Origin: Owenia fusiformis
Lineage: Eukaryota; Annelida; Polychaeta; Sabellida; Oweniidae
Direction: 5' to 3'
Length of the DNA: 64,000 nucleotides
Assembly (NCBI GenBank): GCA_903813345.2
Contig: CAIIXF020000008.1
Span: forward strand, 7,894,366-7,958,365
The position numbers and the translations under genes were made by a program. Shown one piece after another: positions 15,101-24,500 of this stretch; the stretch's first letter is position 1; every line of letters starts with the position of its first letter. The notes under the pieces are model-generated. The model had not been told where the DNA came from. It saw nothing but the letters and a program-made list of their open reading frames with translations, and ran no database searches.

Positions 15101-16660
15101 AGCTAACTCCAAGAGGTTGCGATAACGGTGGTGCACGTCCTCAAGTACTTCTAATGGATGCATAGCGATGTAATTGAAATTCAGTTGAACGTCAGTTGAC
15201 TGGAAAACGTTGTCTCTAAAGTCTTGGAATGCTGAAGCCACGTCATAACTGATTCTGTCAAATAACTGAAGCACCAAGCCACGGCGTTTTGTCCATTCTT
15301 CTTTAGCAGCTCTTCTGATACACTGTAATAACAATGATAATTATAGCGATCTTAACACATTTCATCACATCCCCCTGGGGCTGCAAACGTTAAATATAGC
15401 TCAACAAGATATTTAAAAAACATCTTCCTGCTACTTCAATTCAGGGGACAACACAGACTAATCACAATATTTGATTGTACTCATAAATAACAGTACATGT
15501 ATCGATATTAAACTTACCATAATTGCCAGTCCAAAGCTCCTGATTTTGATGCCCAGTTCATATGGTGTTGGCGTGTTGTACTTCTCGACCAGGTATTCCA
15601 TAAAAGCAGGAATCTCCACTCTATTATGTTGCGAATTTTCTCGCCTCATTAAGTTATGCAGATCCACCATGACATCAAGGATAGATAACTGAGGCACCTC
15701 TGCTTCATGGGGAAACTGAAACAACTCATATATTATCGGATTCTTTTGTAGAGGTCCAAACCCAAACTCCTTAAAGTCTTTCTTCGATTCTGAAGGGTCT
15801 AAAAAATTCAGTAAAGCACCACTCAAGTCATACAAGGTTGATATAGCGTGGGATTTCACATAGGCGTAAATGAAGGTGTTAATTTTGGTTAGCAAGAATA
15901 GATGCTCTCTTGCACTTTGAATATCCTCAACTTTGTAGATCCCTTGTAATTCATTCAACCTCTGTATGTTGTAATGCTGCAGGAGCTTTCCCTCGATGGC
16001 ATCTGGGCCTACATAAACACCACTCTCTGAGAGCTGTCCGAGAAACTCCTTAGTCATCATGTCTAAATCAGATCTTCTGATGACTTTCCGTTTTCCTGAA
16101 GCAGGCGGATGATACGTCCTGTACTTTGGTGGTTCATAAGAATGACGTCTAGGTTGTGGCTTGATTTCTTCAATAGAAGATGAACTTGATGAGGAACTAC
16201 TGCGACTTCTACTCCTACTGCGGCTTCTGCTGGGACTTCTTTTTGCTTGGGTCCTGTATGCTTTTGGTAGGTGACTCTCAGGTGAAGCATCTTTGCGTCC
16301 TCGACGTGATGTCCCGCTGGAGCTTGGTGTCCCATATGGAGTACTTTCTCCACTTCGAGAATGCCCGCCATATGACTGTGGATTACCATATATGGATCCA
16401 GTATATGACTGGAAATTATCAGGAGTGGTAGGTGTGTTCCTAATTGCTGGGTTATAACCTGGACTGTAATCATCCTGCTGACTTGGTAAATACAAACGTT
16501 GGTTATCAGTAGCCTGGTACTGCCCCCATTCATTATAGCCCCCTCTGGCAGAATAATGATGGCTTCCTCTCCCCCTCCTACCGCCTGAACCCCCTCCACT
16601 GCCATACTGACCCCCTCTGGATGGTGTTCCCCCACCAAATGGAATATAATTACCATCCAT
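118..16660 (-). CDS. NO VEIN-like / sacsin-like GHKL ATPase with Gly-rich and RS-rich N-terminus (3' end outside window)
   Basis: I joined 22 coding exons by GT-AG sites with consistent phase (about 1788 codons): 16660-15518, 15322-15010, 14646-14473, 13912-13731, 13564-13433, 13053-12884, 12495-12302, 11859-11630, 11396-11271, 10958-10716, 10491-10380, 10092-9424, 9191-9037, 8735-8580, 8438-8319, 8015-7850, 7525-7413, 7223-7079, 6738-6496, 6230-6036, 895-714, 319-118. The last visible donor shows that the gene continues to the left. The protein starts with a Gly/Arg-rich stretch, then an RS run (about residues 140-165), helical regions, acidic linkers (about 890-1060) and a Hsp90/GHKL ATP site. 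The N-box LIQNADD lies near 1163-1169, followed by VGKSTKGKHKFGYIG and GQKGIGFKSVF near 1230-1240. This order is typical of plant NO VEIN and sacsin-type proteins. The substrate is unknown; the RS run suggests a nuclear, RNA-linked location (inference). The ATG at 16660 follows an acceptor at 16668 with no intervening stop, so coding could begin further upstream. Confidence 0.85.
1560..2110. repeat. About 185-bp tandem units in the left arm of the foldback
   Basis: Three diverged units start near 1560, 1745 and 1925. Each contains GGGGTAACC-like or TTATTTAATC, TCAAATGAGCT-like, TTTTGTCATATTATTCC and GACATTTT blocks. A fourth partial unit lies at about 2556-2660, after an insertion. Confidence 0.65.
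4437..4572. repeat. Hairpin element with perfect 40-bp inverted arms
   Basis: Arms 4437-4476 and 4533-4572 are exact reverse complements (outermost TTATTGAATGATTTG). The 56-nt middle contains further inner pairing (ATTCTGTATTGG against CCAATACGGAAT). It is inserted in the right arm of the large foldback. Confidence 0.85.
4640..4885. repeat. ACAGTACTGT-array MITE, copy 1
   Basis: Repeated palindromic ACAGTACTG/CAGTACTGT words run through the segment, which ends at GCGGATTGGGGGTGTAATA. A second copy with the same ending lies at 22389-22562. Confidence 0.55.
6769..6863 (-). repeat. ATGTCACCAC-family repeat, copy 1
   Basis: On the minus strand it reads GTGGTGACATATTGTTATAG, then TCTGTAACAAATGGCAGGTG and GTGACA, and ends in GCATGGT. 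The head hairpin is truncated. It lies in a NO VEIN-like intron just before exon 6738-6496. Confidence 0.75.
9037..10092 (-). other. Exons encoding the GHKL/Hsp90-type ATP-binding fold
   Basis: These are two consecutive exons of the NO VEIN-like gene, 10092-9424 and 9191-9037, joined in phase 1. The first holds a Lys/Glu/Ser-rich linker and then the N-box Glu-Leu-Ile-Gln-Asn-Ala-Asp-Asp, whose Asn and Asp coordinate Mg-ATP in GHKL proteins. It ends in the lid region GKSTKGKHKFGYIG. The second begins with the glycine box GQKGIGFKSVF. The key residues are present, so ATP binding looks intact. Hydrolysis cannot be judged from sequence. Confidence 0.85.
13949..13978 (-). repeat. ATGTCACCAC-family repeat, copy 2 (fragment)
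   Basis: Only the tail portion remains: on the minus strand, TTGTAACAAATGGCTGG followed by TGGTGACATTTTGC. Confidence 0.6.
14051..14419. mobile_element. hAT-type MITE with perfect 8-bp target duplication
   Basis: The left end is TAGAGATGTCACGGAAC and the right end is the complement of TAGAGGTGTCACGGA. The element is 369 bp and is flanked on both sides by ATATCTCA (14043-14050 and 14420-14427). An 8-bp duplication and TAGAGRTG ends are hAT hallmarks. The interior is rich in GGTTCGGAAC-like words forming inverted repeats. It lies in the NO VEIN-like intron between exons 14473 and 13912. Confidence 0.88.
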
Positions 16661-16667
16661 TCTATGG

Positions 16668-18468
16668 CTGGAAATATAACATTTATATTACGGTGCAATA
16701 ACTTGAATGCTCATGCTAATATTTTGCAATTTTTGGAAATTGAATTAATTTTTTCCAAAAAATATTTCCCTTTTGAAATAAAAACATGGAATTATCATCA
16801 TCTCCTGAACTTAGAGAAAAATATGACTGTGTAGCCTAATCATTATAATAACAAGAGTTTATTAATGGCATATTCAACAGACACATATCGGACTAATTCT
16901 ACTTGGTTTTACTTGGAAAAATAATCAATGGTTAATAAATAAACAAATAAAAATAGACTACAAACTTGTATTTTACTCAAATCGTGTTCAGACTTTAGCA
17001 TGGATAACCATGTTCAAACCTTTCCATAGACACGATAGACTCACTATTCCGTATACATAAATGCTTTGATTGGAACATCAAATCATATACATGTAGCATT
17101 GATTCAAACATTTAAAAATGTTGATAAATAATTGTATTGTAATGTGCTTTTGAATTTCATAACAACAATTGTTTGGAACATTTTACATTTTCACTGATTT
17201 CATTCATGAAAAAATAATTAGTTTGACCTACAATGAAAAATTATCATCATGGAGCTAATTAAATTTACATGAAGTTCCAAAATTTCCAAAAAAACACGAT
17301 TGACTCCTGGAATTTCAATTATAAGCCAGAGTTGAGAGTTCCAAATATGCAGTATGAATTACCTCATCAATGCATTGTCCTCAAATCTAGCTCAGGTAAT
17401 TACATCAAAGGAATGAAGTATAAATGAAGCATTTGTCATTGACCATACATCTTTTGATGGTTGAAATTGACTAGATAGAAGCTCAATGAACGAAATATTT
17501 GAAGGAATTAAACAGACCAGTGAATAAAATGGTTCCAAGAGGACCAAATTCGAAAAATCTAGTCTAAAATGTACAAATTAATCTTAAATAAATTGATTTG
17601 TTCCAAACAATCACAAACAGGGGGTGGAAACGCATGGAGTATTTTCATTAATAGCAGGTAGGTGTAGTTTAATTTGGTAGTTGGTGTGTAATTTGTTGTT
17701 GTTTCCTCACCTTGCTCATCACATTCCCAGTTCATCAAGGAAACAGTCAATTGATATACAGTAAATTGAATGTATTTCCTGTTGTACTCAACAAAAATAT
17801 AGGCACGGACTTGAGTCAATGTTTCTTTCGAAACTTCTCTCCGTATAATTACACTAAGATTAGAAACAGGAATTCAAAAAATAAAGTTACCTTTATTATT
17901 TCCGATTCTCACCTTAATTAGCTCATCTTGGAGACTTGTACTTGAACAGCTGTATTAACAAGAGTCTTATATTTTCCAATCACTTAAAATTATTACTATG
18001 AGTGTATCTATTAGCTTCATTTGACTGTTTCTTGTCGACTGGTAAGATGTCGGAGTTTTTGCAATGGATGACATGATCAGTCTATACAATGTCCTATCAA
18101 ATAGCACGATATGATCTATGATCGCGTGATCAGTCACAAGCACATGTTTTCCAAGAGTAAACCAATAATGCCTGTTTATGAAGAGTTGATCGTAAGACCT
18201 TCTGCCTAATCGCTGGTTGCCTGTTTTCAATCCTGGTATATTTATTAGGAAGTAAAAATTTCTGAAGAAAGGTTGACTCAAGTCCTGAGGCAGCATTATA
18301 GTGCGAAGGGGTGTAACGTTGACATCATTTTGGGGTAACTTCGACATGTGGGGAAACTTCAACACCTCATTGTTTATTTGCTTTTATTTCCGATCTAGGG
18401 AGAAGCCATGTTTTTTTTCTCCCATAGATCGAGATCTCACGAGATTTTAATTTTTACAGAAATCAAAC
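16668..18468. other. Region between the head-to-head genes
   Basis: No convincing coding exon. The minus-strand acceptor at 16668 shows that the NO VEIN-like mRNA has at least one upstream exon. Two inverted, diverged copies (about 75 bp, GGACTTGAGTCAA start) lie at about 17808-17882 (plus) and 18213-18290 (minus). The rest is AT-rich. Confidence 0.5.
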
Positions 18469-18470
18469 AT
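18400..18470 (+). promoter_or_regulatory. Putative AQR core promoter
   Basis: The stretch upstream of the ATGGCGG exon carries TCTCACGAGA, close to the TCTCGCGAGA promoter element, and the ATG sits in a YY1-like AACATGGCGG context. Both are typical of TATA-less housekeeping promoters. The call is by motif only. Confidence 0.35.
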
Positions 18471-18500
18471 GGCGGAAAACGGAAACTCTACTTCTAATAA
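18469..18500 (+). other. AQR: Probable first coding exon of AQR
   Basis: A short ATG exon ([10 protein letters not shown]) with an AACATGGCGG start context ends at AA|GTAAGT. Spliced to the acceptor at 21796 it reads in frame into [13 protein letters not shown]. The downstream ATG (21818) also has a plausible AQR N-terminus (a Lys-rich run, then APTVEQI), so translation may start at either. The exon sits between two inverted copies of a 15-bp motif (see findings). Confidence 0.55.
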
Positions 18501-21500
18501 GTAAGTGTCGAAGTTACCCCGTCTCTTATGTCGACATTAGCCCACACGTCGACATTACACACCTTTGCCTTTAGATCTAGTGCCAATTGAAAGGTTTCAG
18601 ACATAGAAACAGGAAGAAGTACTGAGCGCATTTCAACCCCCGGTCAAATGTGCAAATTCAAAAGCAAATTATCAAATCGCTAATGCATCAATCCCCGTCA
18701 AATTCTTCAAAAGCTCAGAAAGAGAAACAAAAATAAAAAAAACGTGAAAAATAAAATTAAAAAAACAAAACTTCCGGTTTGAAACTTGAGATTCTTTCTC
18801 CATTTACCGAGCCAGGCAAAACAGATATCCTGTTTTTGATACATATTCTATATGTTAGATATTTACCTGGTACGTGTATCAACAAATTAACTGTAGAAAC
18901 ATTGATTAATTGGTATTTTAGGTCTTTTTCTGAGCTTCTGTGCAAGCATGAAACTCTGTCAAACACAGTGCGCATGCGTTAGTTTGATTTCCGGCGTGAA
19001 CGTTTGAAAATAAAGTTACACGCAATAAAATGCACTAAAACAGCTTAAGGGCAGTAAAGAGAAGGCAATTGATGATTTAACACTCAGGATCATATACCAT
19101 TGAGTATAAAGGTATCTATATTTTATTCATTTAAAATCAGATTCGTGCATCTTGAGGAGTTATATTCGAAGCATTTTAATTAAAACTTATTATCGCCCAT
19201 TTTCTAGTCGTTATTGTTTCGTTTAGGTTGGAGACTCCAGAAGAGTTTCCCATAGTTGGCCATTATAACATTTTACCCTGTATCTTATTAACGATTAGTA
19301 TCCAACCCTAGTGCAACATACCACAGTGTTCGGGAGAGACTCGCCTAGCCTGCCATAACAATCTTACCATGCATGGGTTGTCCACCGAATTTTTGAGATA
19401 AATAAACTTGAAGACACTAACCCCCTCTATTGTCAGATTTCTCAGAGAATTCTGGTAAAATCACCAAGGTCAAAATCACTCCGTCACCAGCTTAAAATGA
19501 GATTTCCAACTGAACTTTGACATGTTTTCAGATAAATTAGGACCTACCTTATAAATATTTAGTCCCGATTCATTTCCAAAACACCAGATGGCGCTCCAAT
19601 GGGGAAGGGAAGGAGAAAAATGACTTTTTATACAGAAAACCAAATCACAAAGTACTGGAACAGAGAGTACAGTTATCCCTTTCGGAACATCCATTGTCAG
19701 TTCTATTGCTACATCTCACCTCATATCCGATATGTAACATATAACCATCAATCTTGGAATAAATCTTGGGATAAATCCTAGGATCGTACCAAGTCAACAA
19801 ATATTTATCTAGATCAATAATCCAAAATTTATCCTAGAAGATAAAAATTTATTCAGATCGGATTACGGATCATACCAATTCACTCGACTGTAAATTGGTA
19901 TGATCCGTAATCCGATCTGAATAAATTTTTATCTTCTAGGATAAATTTTGGATTATTGATCTAGATAAATATTTGTTGACTTGGTACGATCCTAGGATTT
20001 ATCCCAAGATTTATTCCAAGATTGATGGTTATATGTTACATATATCCATATGGAAGGTGCTATCATGTCACCTAATAGTCTGTGGTGCTGTTTATCGCTA
20101 GTGCTTTGGATAAATTTAATCCAAAAATTAATCCACTTATGTAGGTGGATTGAGACATGAGCTCTCAACTAGCCAACTTCTTTCTAATTGAAAGCCCATG
20201 ATTGAAATTAGGATAATATTTATTAAAAAGATTGTACAAATTCACCAATGTCACGATAAACTCCGATTAATCCCACAATGCATCATTACCATGGCAAAAT
20301 CAGATCAGATCAAACCGGATCAGATTACAGATCGCCCAGGGTCTAATGTAAATAAACTCACCCTGGAGGAAAACTGCCTGCTCTGGGTGGTGGCCAAGTC
20401 TGATGTTGAATAGGTTTTCTCTCCGTTGATATGTCAGTTCTGCAAAAGAGGGAACAATTACAGTCCTTAGTTTCTGTACCATTCCAATCAAAAAAGAGGT
20501 TACTCATGTGTTTATTCTTAAAAGAATCTTGAATAATATTCCTAAATTTTAAGTATAAAGTCTCTAATCCTTTCAAAATTGTAAGTATTTGTGACTCATC
20601 TAAACTACCTATTAGTAATCAACACTTGGATCCTCTCTTGATCATTAAAATCAGGCACATTCATTTTGTAATAATTATGAGTGACTTTTTTAGTTTAACG
20701 TTCTATATTTCCAACAAATAAAGTGACTTCATCTGTCCATCCATGCACCCAGGCAATTGTATTCTTGTGAAATCAGGTATACTTTTTAGATCTCCCCTTA
20801 TACATTCTATAATATTTAGGTACAGAGTAGATCACAAATATTATATTGACTTTCAAACTCTGTAATTCAGTTGTCAACCAAATGCCCAACTAAATACAGT
20901 TTTCTTCTACCTAAAGTTAATAAGCAATATATATTGATTCCTTTTTGTTTCGATGTTGTTGATTCTAAGAAGTCTAATACTACTCTTTGAACTCCTTAAA
21001 TATTTTTGAGGTAGGTATACGCAAATTATACAATCTCAAGAGTTTATTATGAACTTTAAAATGTTGACAATAGCATAGGTTTTCTATTATGAATAATCAG
21101 CATGTAATCACATTTTAAGTAGATATTTAAGTGTTAAAATGGTTAAAACTTAATGAATTTTGCTCAGAAATATCTTCACAATTTAGCAGAATAAGCAATT
21201 TTAGCAATTTAAAACAAAAACTGTTCAGGAAACATTATTGCCTGGAGGTTTGCAAATTGTGAGAACAAATCTGTTAAGAGAGATATTGCTCATCTGCTCC
21301 TACAACAATTATTTCAGCAGCCACATCATTTCGGGGATGTTTCAAAGTATTGTGTGTTAATAATTTTATTGAGACAAAAAATCTGGAGTGCTTAGATTCT
21401 AGTTAAAGCTCTCATGTTAACTTTCATTTAGCCAAATTTGTATGTCACTCTTTTAAAAATTTGGAAAATGATTAATATTAAGTAAACATTTTTAAAAACA

Positions 21501-24500
21501 CATGCACACTGATATTCTGTTATCAATTACCCTGACATGTGAAACTGATGTAAAGTAGTTTTGTGATATGTAGTTGTAGTTTGTAGCTTTTTGTACACTG
21601 TAGTGACTGATATGTCATTTACATGCCATGGTTATTAAGTCAATAAAAGGTATATATATTTGAGCTAATTTATAAGGCAGCTTAGCAACAAGCTTGAAAA
21701 ATCTGGCTTGTATAATGGACTACATGTATTATAATGTATTATCTACCAAACTATGATTCTGGACTCACATCGTGATTTGCTTCTATGTTTTTTAGTTTGC
21801 ATTGTCATAAACCAGAGATGAGTGGCAAAAAGAAAGGGGCAATTGCCCCAACAGTAGAGCAGATCCAATCAGATATCATTACAAGAGTAAGTTCTTTTTA
21901 CGGCTTTAATTATAATTTGATTATCATTGACATAGTGAAATTATAAGTGAAATTGTCAGGTTGAAATAATGATAACATTTCATAGAGTGGAATTTACTGA
22001 TTCAACGAGTAATAGCTATTTGTAATGTTATTTGTAATTTATACTTTCAGTTAGCCAACCAGTACTGGGCTCCATACAGTAATGTTCCCAGGTTGCCTTA
22101 TGAACCCAAGGTATGCATGATAATCATAAACTAGGTGTATTATAAGTTTCAAATCTTTGCCTACATTATTTAAAAAGATAATCTAGTGTAAAACCTACTT
22201 GACAAATACAAGGTCAAAAATATTTTTAAAAATGGAAATAAAACTACGAAATTACTTCCATGGAGATGCAGATATGATACATTTCTAAGCTTGATGTCAG
22301 AACAGTTGTATCTATTGAGTTTACGATCAGCAACTATCATTTGCATGTGAACTGTCCTTATATGGAATTGTCATATTATTATACTGTCTTACACAACCAA
22401 TCTTTAACAGTACCATACATTACTGTTTTGACTACTATACCGTGAAATATGGTACTGTAGACTAAAACAATACTGTACAGTACCGTGAACACTGTACGAC
22501 TCCATACTCAAACAGTACCATATGACGGTACTGCGATTTCAGTGTGCGGATTGAGCGTGTAATACTTTAAAAGCTCAAAGGGGTACTTTAAGACTTCCTT
22601 TCATTAATTTTCTTGACTAATATGATTTCTTGTATAACATTATATGAAAATAATACAATTAGGTGTTTTAAATTCTTTTTCAGATAGTTGAGGATATATA
22701 CAAGAAGGAGTTACTGGCAACAAGGTAAGTGTTCTATGCAGTTGCACGCATGTTAAATTTGCAAAGCATAATAGAATGTGGGTGAGATATGGAAAATCTC
22801 ATGGAAATCATAATGTATTTTCACAAGACATGTCATACTTATGACATAAGAACACCTTTGAATCTCATCACGCACCAAGTGCCCTGTCGTTTTATATAAT
22901 ACCAAAATTTAGATTTGTGATGTTTTCATCAATGTTGTTTGTACAGGTTATTAGAATATAAGCAATAGACATTGCGCCCACTTGAGATTTTAAATATAGA
23001 TTTGTGCCCACGCGCACTTGAAGCCCATTTGCACTCAATTGAAAATAAGAAACTATGGAAATTTGGCATATTTTGAGTGGTTATATTGAGGATTTTGCCC
23101 CTACTTATAGAAAATATCTTGGGGGGAAAACAGGGTGTACAATGTAGACTGTTGGTACTTGTCATGATAATACATTTTATTACTTCAGATTTGCCAGTAG
23201 ACGTGTCATGCTGCTAGAGTTCAGCCAATATCTGGAGAATTACATGTGGCCAAACTTTACTGAAAAGGTATGAATGCTATAAATAAATAATCAAGTTGTT
23301 AATGTTACCCACTTTCTACAAGAAATCCAAACCCCTCCATATAGAATCATTAGATATCACGGAACATATTAAAGAAAGCACAGCAAATTAACCGTTTGAT
23401 TTTTAGACCTTATTGGACCTCATATGTGTGTACAGACACTTTCCTTCAAATTTGAACTGATCTATTCTATAATATTTATTCTGTAAGGTCTTAAGGATTT
23501 ACATGATGTGATTCTGTTATTTTCCAGGCAACAAACTCTCATATAATGTCAATAGTTGTCATGGTGAATGAGAAGTTCAGGGAACGTGTTCCAGCATGGG
23601 AGGTAAATAATCTTCATATTCAATGATTAATATCTTGTAAATCTGAAATATGATGAATCCTATTATATGGATACGCATTTCCATGAAATAAAACACCAAA
23701 ATTCTTTACAATAAAATCTAATATAAATGTGACAATGATTGAAGTTCATGACGCAAAAGAATTGCAGATTTCTATGTTTTAGTTAAATTAAGTTATGTCC
23801 CATATATTAAATGAATAAATGTTATTGTGTATGTTTTTTTAAAATTCAAACTTAATTGTTTTTATGTGATATTTCAGCCTTTTAAAAACAATCCAAAGAA
23901 TTTCCCAGCATTCTTTGAGCGTGTGATGTCACTTAGTCTTGAGGAGACAGGTGTCAGTCTGCGGGAACAAACTGCTTTGTTGGTGTTCCTCATTCATTGC
24001 TTCAATAGTTTGGTGAGTTCCCATTGCCTACAAATGCCTGGGCTTAATTACCTTGAAGAACATCATATTATATGGCAGCAATCTTGTAAATTGAAAGAGG
24101 CAGATAGCACTCAATTATCCCAATCTTTTGAAAATGCCCATTATATTATATGTTTTGTTTAATTGTTAACTAAGTGTTGGCTGAATTTTCTATCCCGAGT
24201 GTTGCCATTTCTTTCTTTTTCATTTTCCTAAGTAAATAGTGAACTTTTCTTTATTTTATTGTTAACTACATGCATGATCATTGCAGTTTTTTTCCTTTCC
24301 TGTCTTCAACTTGTTTTGTCTTATAAGCTTGGCCATTATGACCCAACATTATGTTCCATTCTGTTTTTTAGGAAGAAGATCTGATCAGGGAACGAGTGCA
24401 GAGACTAGTGGCTCTACCTATATGGATGAATATTCTACCAGTAAGTTGCTCTTTACTTTGAATTCCACTTATACTAGATGGTAGTGGCCTACCTATAAAA

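Larger units (their letters stand above)
18307..18563. repeat. Inverted GGGGTAACTTCGACA motifs bracketing AQR exon 1
   Basis: GGGGTAACTTCGACA is at about 18332-18346 and its exact complement at about 18506-18520, starting inside the AQR exon 1 donor region. Flanking GTGTAACGTTGACA and TGTCGACATTACACACC also pair loosely. Confidence 0.7.
18501..21795. other. AQR intron 1
   Basis: A 3.3-kb AT-rich intron holding the NRF1-like site, the perfect palindrome and the candidate minus-strand exon at 20362-20439. I see nothing else with structure. Confidence 0.5.

Noticed and set aside
16063-16698. 211-aa minus-strand frame
   Set aside because: Shadow frame of the Gly/RS-rich first coding exon, kept open by the repetitive composition.
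17967-18365. 132-aa minus-strand frame
   Set aside because: No domain or clear splice context; part of it comes from an inverted repeat and from the GGGGTAACTTCGACA motif region.
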